A stretch of DNA of 27,548 nucleotides from positions 1 through 27,548 of the forward strand of contig JAZNBG010000038.1 in the NCBI GenBank assembly GCA_045586925.1, in the 5' to 3' direction. Positions 14,215 through 23,366 of the stretch are shown piece after piece; the stretch's first letter is position 1, and each line of letters starts with the position of its first letter. Made by a program: the position numbers and the translations under genes. The DNA comes from SIG440 sp045586925 (GTDB taxonomy: Bacteria; Bacillota; Clostridia; Monoglobales; Monoglobaceae). The notes beneath the pieces are model-generated. The model made no database searches, had not been told where the DNA came from, and saw only the letters and a program-made list of their open reading frames with translations.

Positions 14215-15321
14215 CTATTTAGTTAATCTTTTTAATATTTTGTATATCCTATCTGTAGAATCAGGAATACCAATACTTTTTGAGCCACGGCTCATTTTTT
14301 CAAGAACGCCGGCGTCCTCCAGAATATGACTGACAGCCGCCTCCAGCTTATCTACGCTTAGCTCACTTTCACGGATTACAACAGCACCTCCGGATTTTTC
14401 AACAGCCCGTGCATTGTGTTCCTGATGGTTTCCTGCAACATATGGCGACGGTATCAATATTGCCGCCTTGCCCAAAGCTGTCATTTCACTTACCGAACCA
14501 CCTGAACGCGCTATTATCAAATCTGCCGCATTAAGAGCTAAATCCATATCATATATATACTCTGAAACTCTAAGCTTTTCGTATTTTTCGGGCTGGATAC
14601 CGTTGTCTTTAAAACGCTCCATTACCCTCTCGTACTGATTATTCTTTCCTGAGGACATAATTATCTGATACTTGCCAGACTTTACAACACGTGATATCCA
14701 GTCAACAGCAACCTCATTAATTTTTTCGGCACCAAGGCTTCCGCCAAATATCAGTATGACTCTTTCGTCCCCAAGACCAAGCTTTGCCTTAGCTGATGGC
14801 TGATTTTCTGCCAAAATAGAAGGTCTTACAGGATTTCCCGTTATTTCTATGCGACGGGCTTTAGGGATAAAAGCCGCCGCCTCTGCCATACTAAGTGCAA
14901 CAACATCCGTAAACCGTGATAAAATTCTTATGGTAACACCCGGATAGGCATTTGCCTCGTGAATGAGTGTGGGCAATTTCATCATTGCCGCAGCAAAGAG
15001 CACCGGTCCCGCAACATATCCACCTGTACCAACAACCACATCCGGCTTAAAATCTTTTATAATTTTTCTTACACGACCTATGCCGTCAAAAATTTCGGCA
15101 ACTGTTTTAACGTTTTTTAAAGAGAGCTTTCGTTCAAAACCATGGATTTTAATAAATTCTATGTTATATCCTGACCTCGGGACAAGAGTACTTTCCATCC
15201 CTTTTTCTGTACCTATAAACAGGAACTCACTGTCAGGTTCCTGCTCTTTTATATAGTTTGCAATCGCAACGGCAGGGTTAATATGCCCCGCTGTTCCGCC
15301 ACCTGCAAATAAAATTCTCAT
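14215..15321 (-). CDS. murG: Lipid II synthase MurG
   Basis: Peripheral membrane glycosyltransferase (GT28) that adds GlcNAc to lipid I to give lipid II; 368 residues. The N-terminal lobe shows GGGTAGHINPA (about 7-17) and VVGTGGYVAGP; the donor lobe shows IFGGSLGAEKIN, then IARSGGSVSEM and AGNHQEHNA, the UDP-GlcNAc site. The frame extends back to a TTG at 15324, but the ATG at 15321 is the natural start, with AAAGG upstream. It follows ftsW by about 20 nt, the standard order. The 77-nt gap to murA shows nothing notable. Confidence 0.96.
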   Translation of the reverse strand: MRILFAGGGTAGHINPAVAIANYIKEQEPDSEFLFIGTEKGMESTLVPRSGYNIEFIKIHGFERKLSLKNVKTVAEIFDGIGRVRKIIKDFKPDVVVGTGGYVAGPVLFAAAMMKLPTLIHEANAYPGVTIRILSRFTDVVALSMAEAAAFIPKARRIEITGNPVRPSILAENQPSAKAKLGLGDERVILIFGGSLGAEKINEVAVDWISRVVKSGKYQIIMSSGKNNQYERVMERFKDNGIQPEKYEKLRVSEYIYDMDLALNAADLIIARSGGSVSEMTALGKAAILIPSPYVAGNHQEHNARAVEKSGGAVVIRESELSVDKLEAAVSHILEDAGVLEKMSRGSKSIGIPDSTDRIYKILKRLTK

Positions 15322-15340
15322 CAAAATGCCAACCTTTCAT

Positions 15341-16525
15341 TTATTTTGAATGTTTTGACACATTAAGCACAATTCCCATCTCGGCCATGGTTATTGCCAA
15401 CGCCGTACCACCATAACTGAAGAACGGCAAAGGCATACCCGTAACCGGTATTGAAGATGTTACAACAGCAATATTCACCAACGCCTGAATTGCAATAAGC
15501 CCGATAATTCCCGTTGCTAGAAGTGTACCAAAAAGGTCAGGAGCCTTGAGTGCAATCTTTATACCCCTTGTGATAAGAAATATAAACATCAAAGAAACCA
15601 ACACCGCCCCCAGAAGTCCGAACTCCTCGGCAAGAATTGAAAATATAAAGTCATTCTGAGGCTCAGGAATATTTAGATATTTCTGTCTGCTTTGTCCAAG
15701 CCCGGCACCGAAAATTCCTCCTGAGCCTATCGCATAAAGTGACTGTACAACCTGCCATCCCGAACCCTGAATATCCTCAAATGGGTCAAGGAATGAAAGC
15801 ACACGTGCAAGACGATATGGAGATTTAGCTACCACAAGTATAAGAACGGGGATTACCGGCAGACACAGAATAAGAAAATGTCCTATCCTTGCCCCTGCTA
15901 CAAACATCAGTATAACGCAGCTTGCCACAATCAGCATAGTACAACTGAAATGGGGTTCCATCATAATTATCATTGCCACCACACCGATAATTGCTATGTA
16001 CATCAAAAAAACGCTAAAGTTTTTCAGTTCCTTATAGTTTTTTGACAAACTATATGAAAAGAATACTATCATTGTAATCTTAGCAACCTCGGATGGCTGA
16101 AAGTTTATAGGGCCTATATAAATCCAGCGACGTGCATCATTTATCTTTCTGCCTATTCCCGGAACAAGTACCAGAAGCAAAAGTAAAATACTAAGACACA
16201 AAGCCGGAAAAGCCCACTTTTTTAGTTTGCGGTAGTCATAGTTTGCCGTAATAAACATACCGATACTTCCCAGAATTGCCCACATAAACTGTTTTTTGAA
16301 GTAGTAAAAGCTGTCGTGGTTTGTGGCTTCGCTTGCATAGGCAATAGGACTGCTGGCACTTAACACCATAAGCAGCCCGAATGTCAGCAATATATAAACT
16401 GCCACCAGAAACTGAATATCCATTCCCTTGGTAGCCACAGCAAGGTCATTAATTTTAGACACAATAAAACCTTTGCCTGATTTATTCGATTTTCTTAAAT
16501 CTGTTTTTTTTCGTGTCCGTTTCAT
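15341..16525 (-). CDS. ftsW: Septal peptidoglycan glycosyltransferase FtsW (SEDS)
   Basis: SEDS-family polytopic membrane protein of 394 residues with about ten hydrophobic segments after a basic cytoplasmic N-terminus of about 34 residues. Recognisable stretches: GLLMVLSASSPIAY, the RRWIYIGPINFQPSEVAKI region before the catalytic loop, GSGWQVVQSLYAIGSGGIFGAG, QNDFIFSILAEEFG, and the C-terminal PLPFFSYGGTA. It polymerises lipid II with its cognate class B PBP, encoded five genes upstream. SpoVE-like or RodA-like assignment is possible, but the dcw position favours FtsW. Its ribosome site is weak (AAAGG, 16 nt from ATG). murD is absent from the 42-nt gap before it. Confidence 0.93.
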   Translation of the reverse strand: MKRTRKKTDLRKSNKSGKGFIVSKINDLAVATKGMDIQFLVAVYILLTFGLLMVLSASSPIAYASEATNHDSFYYFKKQFMWAILGSIGMFITANYDYRKLKKWAFPALCLSILLLLLVLVPGIGRKINDARRWIYIGPINFQPSEVAKITMIVFFSYSLSKNYKELKNFSVFLMYIAIIGVVAMIIMMEPHFSCTMLIVASCVILMFVAGARIGHFLILCLPVIPVLILVVAKSPYRLARVLSFLDPFEDIQGSGWQVVQSLYAIGSGGIFGAGLGQSRQKYLNIPEPQNDFIFSILAEEFGLLGAVLVSLMFIFLITRGIKIALKAPDLFGTLLATGIIGLIAIQALVNIAVVTSSIPVTGMPLPFFSYGGTALAITMAEMGIVLNVSKHSK

Positions 16526-16567
16526 AATCGCAGGGTCTACCTTTCTTTTTATTATAGCTTCAAAAAA

Positions 16568-17545
16568 TTAAGCAAAAAATCCAATTACGCAAAGCGCCGC
16601 TGTTATCAGCGAAAATACCATTACAATCTTAATCTCGCTCCATCCACACATTTCAAAGTGATGGTGTATGGGGCTCATTTTGAAAATACGTTTGCCCGTC
16701 TTTTTAAACCAGGCAACCTGAATTATAACCGATAGTGTCTCCATCACATAAGCAAATCCCACTATCAAAAGGAGCAAAGGATTTTTCATATAAATCGCCA
16801 TTGCAGAAACGGCACCGCCTAAAAATAGTGAACCAGTGTCGCCCATAAACACCTTTGCGGGATATTTGTTATAGATTAAAAAGCCTGCCAGACCACCCAC
16901 CAACGCCGAACTGAAAATAACCACAGGAGTCGAACCTGCCAGACTTGATGTAATCAAATAAAAAATACCCACAACAATGGTTATGCAAGTAGCCAATCCG
17001 TCAAGACCATCGGTAAGGTTTACACTGTTTGTAGCCGCAGTCATAACCAAAATAATAAGCGGAATATATAACGCATAGTGCAGTTTAAGAGTTATACCGG
17101 TAAAAGGAACTACAATGTCAGTTGCGACAATTCCACTGCTTACCATCCATACCGAAAAGCCCAAAGATACAATAATCTGCAAAGCAAACTTCTGAGCCGC
17201 ACGCAAGCCTAAGTTTCTTTTAAGAATAACCTTTATATAGTCGTCTATAAAACCAATAGCACCAAAGCCAAGTGCCGCAAGTGTTATTGCAGTAATTCCC
17301 AAAACAATGTTTTTGTCCTTACCAACTCCGTACACAATTGCACCGCAAATCGTCGCAACAGCAACCGCTATTATAAATATAAATCCGCCCATTGTGGGTG
17401 TTCCCGATTTCTTTTGGTGCCACTTTGGACCTTCCTCTCTTATTTCCTGACCAAATTTAAGTCTGTGCAAAAGGGGAATCAAAAAAATTCCGCAAGCCGC
17501 TGCAATAATAAACGCAATTAATGCAATTATAAGTGATTTAACCAT
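16568..17545 (-). CDS. mraY: Phospho-MurNAc-pentapeptide translocase MraY
   Basis: Integral membrane enzyme that moves phospho-MurNAc-pentapeptide onto undecaprenyl phosphate to form lipid I; 325 residues and about ten helices. Signatures: GTPTMGGFIF near 48, FIDDYIKV with the conserved Asp pair, NSVNLTDGLDGLA, FMGDTGSLFLGG with the catalytic Asp, and SPIHHHFE near the C-terminus. ATG at 17545 follows GGAGG. It lies between murF and ftsW in the dcw operon. Confidence 0.97.
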   Translation of the reverse strand: MVKSLIIALIAFIIAAACGIFLIPLLHRLKFGQEIREEGPKWHQKKSGTPTMGGFIFIIAVAVATICGAIVYGVGKDKNIVLGITAITLAALGFGAIGFIDDYIKVILKRNLGLRAAQKFALQIIVSLGFSVWMVSSGIVATDIVVPFTGITLKLHYALYIPLIILVMTAATNSVNLTDGLDGLATCITIVVGIFYLITSSLAGSTPVVIFSSALVGGLAGFLIYNKYPAKVFMGDTGSLFLGGAVSAMAIYMKNPLLLLIVGFAYVMETLSVIIQVAWFKKTGKRIFKMSPIHHHFEMCGWSEIKIVMVFSLITAALCVIGFFA

Positions 17546-17600
17546 TTTATCCTCCGATACGTTTAAGCTGTGGGGAATTTAATCCCGTAAGCCTTAAATT

Positions 17601-19007
17601 TTATTCTGCATCTTTTTCTGCAACAAATTCAGCTATTTCTTCCAGTCTCATTCCCCGTGATGCTTTGAATAGAATTACATCGTTTGGCTGAAGAATATCC
17701 ATTATATGAGCCTTTGCCGCATTATTATCATAAAAAATATAAATCTCAGACGAACTGAAGCCTCTTTCAATAGCACCCTTTGCCACCATCTCGGCGTGTG
17801 GGCCTACAGCAACAAGGCAGCCAATATCATAATCGCAAGTATAGCCTCCCACCGTTTCGTGTGCCTCGTCTGAATAATCGCCAAGCTCCAGCATATCACC
17901 AAGCACAGCCACACGTCTGAATTCTTTGTCTGCAGTCTTCGGCTTTGTCACCGACAAAACCTCAAGCCCCGATTTCATAGATGTGGGACTTGCATTATAA
18001 CAATCCTTAATTATCACATAATTTTCAAGAACTTCTATATTCTGTCTTAGTCCCTGTGGTCTGAAAGCCGCTATACCCTCGGCAATAGCAGACATAGTCA
18101 TATCATACTTTATCCCCGTAAGGATTGCTGCCAGAGCGTTATACACGTGATGAACTCCCGGAGCATTCACCCGGATATGATATTCCTCGCCATCAACCTT
18201 TACATCAAAGAGCGTTCCATCAGGCATTTTTTTGATATTGCCTGCAACTATATCACATTCTTTGTTTTCAATTCCGTAGGTCAATGTTTCAAAGGGCACA
18301 GTTCCCACCGTTTTCCACAGCAACGGGTCATCGCCGTTTAAGATAAGAGTTCCGTCACCCGAAGGCATACCCTCTAAGATTTCAAGCTTTGCCTTTAAAA
18401 TTCCCTCCTGAGAGCCAAGATGCTCGATATGAGAAAAACCTATATTCGTAATTATTGCCGTTTCGGGAGCGGCAATTTTTGTAAGCCTTGATATCTCACC
18501 AAAGGCACTCATACCCATTTCAAAAACCGCGATTTCATCGGTTTTTTCCATACGGAAGGTAGTCAAAGGTAATCCTATTTCATTATTAAAATTCCCCTCT
18601 GTTTTAAGCACCTTAAACTTATTTTCAAGAACGCAGGAAATCATATCCTTTGTACTGGTCTTCCCCACACTTCCTGTAATCGCCACGGATGGCACCAAAA
18701 AACAGCTTCTGTAATACGCCGCAACATCACGCAACGCCTTGTAGGTATCTTCGCATACTATCACAGCAAGATTATCTTTATTATCAAAATCCTTGTCTAC
18801 AATACAGCATACTGCACCAGAGTTTTGAGCCTGACCCACGAAATTGTGTCCGTCAAACTTTTCGCCCCGAAGTGCAATAAATACCGAGCCGTCGCATATC
18901 TTACGGCTATCAGTTACCACATCGGAAACCGTAATATTGCCTTCACAGTTTTTAAACACCCCATCGCAGGCACTTGCAATCTGTGAAATTGTTAGCATTT
19001 TTTCCAA
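17601..19007 (-). CDS. murF: UDP-MurNAc-tripeptide:D-Ala-D-Ala ligase MurF
   Basis: ATP-dependent Mur ligase that adds D-Ala-D-Ala to UDP-MurNAc-tripeptide in the cytoplasm; 468 residues, full length. The N-terminal UDP-binding domain contains VVTDSRKICDGSVFIALRG, the ATP loop is GSVGKTST (112-119), and the central domain shows TEGNFNNEIGLP and NIGFSHIEHLGS; YNASPTSM is a MurF hallmark. The start is TTG at 19007, decided by AGGAGG seven nt upstream; the ATG at codon 4 would be too far. It is 26 nt downstream of murE. Confidence 0.95.
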   Translation of the reverse strand: MEKMLTISQIASACDGVFKNCEGNITVSDVVTDSRKICDGSVFIALRGEKFDGHNFVGQAQNSGAVCCIVDKDFDNKDNLAVIVCEDTYKALRDVAAYYRSCFLVPSVAITGSVGKTSTKDMISCVLENKFKVLKTEGNFNNEIGLPLTTFRMEKTDEIAVFEMGMSAFGEISRLTKIAAPETAIITNIGFSHIEHLGSQEGILKAKLEILEGMPSGDGTLILNGDDPLLWKTVGTVPFETLTYGIENKECDIVAGNIKKMPDGTLFDVKVDGEEYHIRVNAPGVHHVYNALAAILTGIKYDMTMSAIAEGIAAFRPQGLRQNIEVLENYVIIKDCYNASPTSMKSGLEVLSVTKPKTADKEFRRVAVLGDMLELGDYSDEAHETVGGYTCDYDIGCLVAVGPHAEMVAKGAIERGFSSSEIYIFYDNNAAKAHIMDILQPNDVILFKASRGMRLEEIAEFVAEKDAE

Positions 19008-19033
19008 TTTGCACCCTCCTTAAGGGAATTCGT

Positions 19034-20482
19034 TTAGTTTTCAGAAGAATCAATTAGTTTGAGAACTATTTCCCTTTCATCAAATACAATAGTTCTGTCT
19101 TTTAGTATCTGATAAGGCTCGTGACCTTTTCCTGCAAGCAGGATAATATCATCCGGTTTCGCATTATCTAAAGCAAATTCAATTGCTTCAAAACGATTTT
19201 CTACCACCGCATAGCGACAATCGGTTTCACGCATTCCCACCAGTATATCTTCGATAATCGCTCCCGGCTCTTCGCTTCGCGGATTATCGCTTGTCACAAT
19301 ACAAAAATCCGAAAGCTGACCTGCAATTTTCCCCATCTGAGGCCGTTTGGTCTTATCACGGTCGCCACCACAGCCAAACAACGTAACAATTCTGCCCTTG
19401 GCAAAACCCTTTATAGCATTAAGTATATTCAGCAGCCCGTCAGGAGTATGAGCATAGTCGATAATCACAGTATAATCAGTATTCGTCTGGACAACTTCTA
19501 TTCTGCCCTTTACACCCTTTGCCGTCTTTAATCCGTCAGCAATCTCCTTTAACGAAAGTCCGGCAGCTAAGCAACAGCCTGCAGCGGTAAGAGCGTTATA
19601 CACCGAAAATCCACCGGGAATTGCAAGGCTCACCCTCTCGCACTCATCCTGATAATTCAAATCAAATTCTACTCCGGTTGCACGATATTCTATATTCTGG
19701 GCCCACAAATCAGCCTTCGTCTTTGCTGAATATGTCAGTGCCTTACAACAGCAGCCATATCTAAGCTTTTCGCATGCATCGTCATCAAGATTGAAAACGC
19801 CTGTGCCACATTTTTTAAACAACATAGATTTTGCATCTATATAATTTTCCATCGTTTTATGGAAATCAAGATGATCCTGAGTAACATTTGTAAATGCACC
19901 AATATCAAAATGACAGGATGCAACTCTGTCAAGTGCCAGCGAGTGCGACGACACCTCCATTATTACCGAGTTAACACCTTCCCCTGCCATTTTATCAAAA
20001 AGCCGCATAAGTTCTAAGGAGTCAGGCGTTGTATGGTGTGACGGAATAACCTCATTTCCTATCATATTCTGATTTGTGCCAATAAGACCAACCTTATGTC
20101 CGGAATTTTCAAGAATAGATTTAACCAGATAGGTTGTTGTTGTCTTGCCGTTTGTGCCGGTGACACCAATAAGCCTGAATTTTTTATATGGATGATCATA
20201 AAATACAGCCGCAGCACAGGAAAGCGCATATCTTGTATTTTTTACCACAACAGTGGTTGCTGCAGTTTCCTCCATCTCTTTTTCAGCAATTATTGCAACA
20301 GCACCCTTTTCAAGAGCATCCTGTGCATAATCGTGACCATCAACGTTAAAGCCTTTAATGCAAACAAACACATCCCCAGGCCTAACCTCTCTTGAATTAA
20401 AGGCTATTCCTGAAATTTTCACATCTATGTTTCCCTGAACCGATATAATTTCCACATCGGACAGTAATTCAGCCAATGTCAT
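19034..20482 (-). CDS. murE: UDP-MurNAc-tripeptide synthetase MurE, meso-DAP type
   Basis: Mur ligase that adds the third stem-peptide residue; 482 residues. The ATP loop is GTNGKTTTT (109-117), HHTTPDSLEL binds the UDP-MurNAc-dipeptide region, and Lys218 (in YIDAKSMLF) matches the carbamylated lysine of the family. The specificity motif reads DNPRSEEP (399-406): the Arg in DNPR is diagnostic of meso-diaminopimelate-adding enzymes, as opposed to lysine-adding ones. The wall is therefore inferred to be DAP-type. ATG at 20482 follows CGGAGGA. It is directly downstream of the class B PBP gene. Confidence 0.96.
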   Translation of the reverse strand: MTLAELLSDVEIISVQGNIDVKISGIAFNSREVRPGDVFVCIKGFNVDGHDYAQDALEKGAVAIIAEKEMEETAATTVVVKNTRYALSCAAAVFYDHPYKKFRLIGVTGTNGKTTTTYLVKSILENSGHKVGLIGTNQNMIGNEVIPSHHTTPDSLELMRLFDKMAGEGVNSVIMEVSSHSLALDRVASCHFDIGAFTNVTQDHLDFHKTMENYIDAKSMLFKKCGTGVFNLDDDACEKLRYGCCCKALTYSAKTKADLWAQNIEYRATGVEFDLNYQDECERVSLAIPGGFSVYNALTAAGCCLAAGLSLKEIADGLKTAKGVKGRIEVVQTNTDYTVIIDYAHTPDGLLNILNAIKGFAKGRIVTLFGCGGDRDKTKRPQMGKIAGQLSDFCIVTSDNPRSEEPGAIIEDILVGMRETDCRYAVVENRFEAIEFALDNAKPDDIILLAGKGHEPYQILKDRTIVFDEREIVLKLIDSSEN

Positions 20483-20508
20483 AATTTATTCCTCCGTTTA
20501 ATATTAAA

Positions 20509-22737
20509 CTAATCACGTACTTCTGCATACCTGAAATCCAGAGTTACAATTGTTCCCGGCTCTACCATAGTTCCCGCCGCAGGTGACTGGCCGGAGCATA
20601 TTGCAATTCCGTCCACATTTGACAGACCTTTTATTCTTACATTCAGTCCTGCATTGGTGATACCCTTATTTGCCTCAGAACCATAACAACCCACCACATT
20701 GGGGACCTCAACAGATTTCGAGCTTTCCTCACCTTCGGTGTATGCCACAACCTTTGAATTTCGTGCAAGCTTTGAATATGGCTTTGGTACTTGATCTAAA
20801 ATAACATCGCCGCTACCTTTGATGTTGATATTTACGCCTACTTCTTTAAGAGTTGCCTCGGCTTCCTTGCGAGCCATACCCGTGACATCAGGAACTGTTA
20901 TATCAATCATTTGCAGTTCTTCCTGAGTATATTCAGGTTCAACGCCCAGATACTGCAAGCTCTCTTCAAGAATATTCTTCACAACCGGTGCCGCTATCAA
21001 ACCTCCGTAATAGGTAGAACCAACAGGCGGTTGGTCGAGTATTACAAGACAAACTATCTCGGGGTCATCAGCAGGCGCAAATCCTACAAATGACGCAACA
21101 TACTTGCCATTGCCACGTGGCTGTTTCTCGGATGTTCCGGTTTTGCCTGCAATACGAAAACCTGCAAGATATGCATTTTTACCGCCGCCTACCGACACAA
21201 CCGACTCTAAGATTTCGCACATTTTTTTGCTTGTTTCCTGAGAAATAACCTGACGCACAACGGTTGGATTATATTCCTCAATAACATTCTGATTTTCGTC
21301 TACAAGCTGTTTTACCAGATGCGGTTTCATCAGCTTACCGCCGTTGGCAACAGCCGAAACCATTGTGACCATCTGTAGTGGTGTTACATTGAAGCTCTGC
21401 CCAAACGAGGATGTCGCAAGGTCTATTTCTTTAAAATTAGATACTTCATGGAAAATACCGTTTGTTTCACCGGGAAGCTCAATTCCGGTTTTGTCACGGA
21501 AGCCAAAGCCCTTCACATATTTTATAAAGTTCTCTCTGCCAACCTTTGCACCGATTTCTATAAATGCAGGGTTGCAGGAGTTCTGTACGGCCTGGACAAA
21601 TGTTTGCGAACCATGTCCGTTGCGGTTTGCACAGCTTATTCTTCGGTCGGCAACCTTGATTGAGCCGCCACAGAAAAAGTGATCATTAAGCCCCACTGCG
21701 TTTTCTTCCAACGCCATAGACGCAACCGCAATTTTAAATGTAGAACCCGGCTCATATGAATCAACTACAGCCTTGTTTCTTCTTAAAAATTGGGTAACCT
21801 GAGTTAATTTAGCGTTATATTCGTCGCCTTCCAGTTTAGCAAGTTCCTCTTTTATATCAGGATACTTTTCTTCAACCGCCGCATTGATTTCAAATGGTTG
21901 GTTAAGGTCATAATCAGGCTTTGTTGCCATAGCAAGAATTTCGCCCGTCTTAACATTCATTACAATTGCTGCAGCACCTTCTTCAAGACCGTTTTCTATC
22001 CTTGCATTTTCAAGGTGCTTTTCGGTGAAATGCTGTATTGTTTCATCAATTGTCAGTACAACGCTGTTGCCCTCCTGAGGCTCATAATAGCTTTCATAGT
22101 TATCAGGAAGTTCAAGACCTGCAGTCATATTTGCCGAAACAACTCTGCCCGGAACACCTTCAAGCTGTTCGTTGTATACCATCTCAATACCTTCAAGACC
22201 CTTGTTGTCGCTGCCTACAAATCCAATTACCTGAGAGGCAAAGTTTCCGTATGGATAATACCTTTTTGTATCCTCGGCAAATTTGACGCCCTTAATATTA
22301 TATTTGTTAATGTATTCACGCAGGGCGTCTGCCTGGTCTTTTTCGACCTTTTTCTTTATATATTCAAAATTCGATTCCCTGTTTATCCTTTTAAGAACTG
22401 TATCATAATCAAGTTCAAGAATTTGTGCCATATTTCTGGCAATTTCCTCGGGGCTTTGCTTGGTGTTGCCACGAACATTTTTGGGCGTTATACTGATTGT
22501 TTCAACGCTCAGGTTGTTTGCAAGCACCTTCATATTGCGATCATAAATCAACCCCCTTGCCGGAGTTATAATATTATCGCTGGTCTGTTGCTCTCTTGCC
22601 GCCGAAGAAAGCTCCTCGCCTCTGACAATCTGCAGCCACGCAACTCTTACCATTAAAGCGCAGAAAAGGAAGACTGCCCCTGCGAGCAGCCATCCTATCT
22701 TTTTTCTTTGTGTTAATGTACTTTGTTCGTTTTGCAC
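20509..22737 (-). CDS. ftsI: PASTA-domain class B penicillin-binding protein (FtsI/PbpB/SpoVD type)
   Basis: Septal transpeptidase of 742 residues. One membrane helix near the N-terminus is followed by the PBP dimerisation domain (from about 50) and the transpeptidase domain with STFK (Ser332), SCN (387-389) and KTGT (532-535). Two PASTA repeats end the protein (about 613-668 and 677-736). It crosslinks peptidoglycan with FtsW. Only one such gene is present, so it could be the vegetative FtsI/PbpB or the sporulation SpoVD; PASTA count does not settle this. Start choice: the open frame goes back to TTG at 22761, but GGAGG (22750-22746) lies inside it and points to GTG at 22740 or 22737. Confidence 0.93.
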   Translation of the reverse strand: MQNEQSTLTQRKKIGWLLAGAVFLFCALMVRVAWLQIVRGEELSSAAREQQTSDNIITPARGLIYDRNMKVLANNLSVETISITPKNVRGNTKQSPEEIARNMAQILELDYDTVLKRINRESNFEYIKKKVEKDQADALREYINKYNIKGVKFAEDTKRYYPYGNFASQVIGFVGSDNKGLEGIEMVYNEQLEGVPGRVVSANMTAGLELPDNYESYYEPQEGNSVVLTIDETIQHFTEKHLENARIENGLEEGAAAIVMNVKTGEILAMATKPDYDLNQPFEINAAVEEKYPDIKEELAKLEGDEYNAKLTQVTQFLRRNKAVVDSYEPGSTFKIAVASMALEENAVGLNDHFFCGGSIKVADRRISCANRNGHGSQTFVQAVQNSCNPAFIEIGAKVGRENFIKYVKGFGFRDKTGIELPGETNGIFHEVSNFKEIDLATSSFGQSFNVTPLQMVTMVSAVANGGKLMKPHLVKQLVDENQNVIEEYNPTVVRQVISQETSKKMCEILESVVSVGGGKNAYLAGFRIAGKTGTSEKQPRGNGKYVASFVGFAPADDPEIVCLVILDQPPVGSTYYGGLIAAPVVKNILEESLQYLGVEPEYTQEELQMIDITVPDVTGMARKEAEATLKEVGVNINIKGSGDVILDQVPKPYSKLARNSKVVAYTEGEESSKSVEVPNVVGCYGSEANKGITNAGLNVRIKGLSNVDGIAICSGQSPAAGTMVEPGTIVTLDFRYAEVRD

Positions 22738-22833
22738 CACAATTACCTCCAAAGAAATCAAATCTCTTCAGACACCGTCTATGTAATTATATTGGATGCA
22801 ACAATTCAAATATACCAAAACAAACCTAATCTT

Positions 22834-23346
22834 TTATTTAAATATGTTCATCGCACTTGTAATTGTTCCTGCAACGCCGTTCATAGCAACCTTTTTACGT
22901 GAACTGTCTTCACTGGCATATGTTTCAATAGCGTCGCCCTGCTCCATATCAACATAGAACATCTGATATCTTTCAGGTCTTACCATTCCAAATTTCTCGT
23001 TTGCCACGGTCTGCAACTGTTCAAGGTCGATTGCCTTGTCAATTTTAACCTGCAAATCCTGATTGGCCGCCAATATCTCGTTATACTGCTTTTCAAGCTG
23101 TGCAAGCTCGCCTCTAGCCTCGTTGATTTTTACATATCCGTTAACTATAGCAAAAGCAACCGCAAAGCATATTGCCACCCGTAGAAAATTTACAATATTA
23201 AATCTTGTGGCGGTCTTTGCTCTTTCAACCCTTTTATTCTTTTTATCAATTATGTGAAGTCTGTCATTTGCTGTCCTTTCGGCTGAATCAAAGCCGATTT
23301 CAATTTTGTATGCGCTGCTTGTGTTATAGCCGTACAAATTCGACAT
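22834..23346 (-). CDS. ftsL: FtsL-like cell division protein
   Basis: Small bitopic protein of 170 residues: a basic cytoplasmic N-terminus of about 50 residues, one membrane helix (about 52-70), an extracellular coiled coil (about 73-115, Leu/Glu/Gln heptads) and the short LQTVANEKFGMVRPERYQ segment typical of FtsL/DivIC proteins. The final 35 residues are low in structure. Identification rests on topology and on position between rsmH and the PBP gene, because FtsL sequences diverge strongly. It would bridge FtsQ/DivIB to FtsW-PBP. ATG at 23346 follows GAGGTG. Confidence 0.82.
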   Translation of the reverse strand: MSNLYGYNTSSAYKIEIGFDSAERTANDRLHIIDKKNKRVERAKTATRFNIVNFLRVAICFAVAFAIVNGYVKINEARGELAQLEKQYNEILAANQDLQVKIDKAIDLEQLQTVANEKFGMVRPERYQMFYVDMEQGDAIETYASEDSSRKKVAMNGVAGTITSAMNIFK

Positions 23347-23366
23347 TTTAAAACTTCACCTCTCCT

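Noticed and set aside
16526..16567. Internal promoter before ftsW (TATAAT on minus)
   Set aside because: The -10-like hexamer has no acceptable -35 at 16-18 nt.
21898..22656. Plus-strand frame of 252 codons opposite the PBP gene
   Set aside because: Long, but fully antisense to a clear PASTA PBP and without family resemblance; Cys/Phe/Ile-rich shadow.
22738..22833. Internal promoter before the PBP gene (TATAAT on minus)
   Set aside because: No -35 at proper spacing; an AT-rich gap explains the hexamer.
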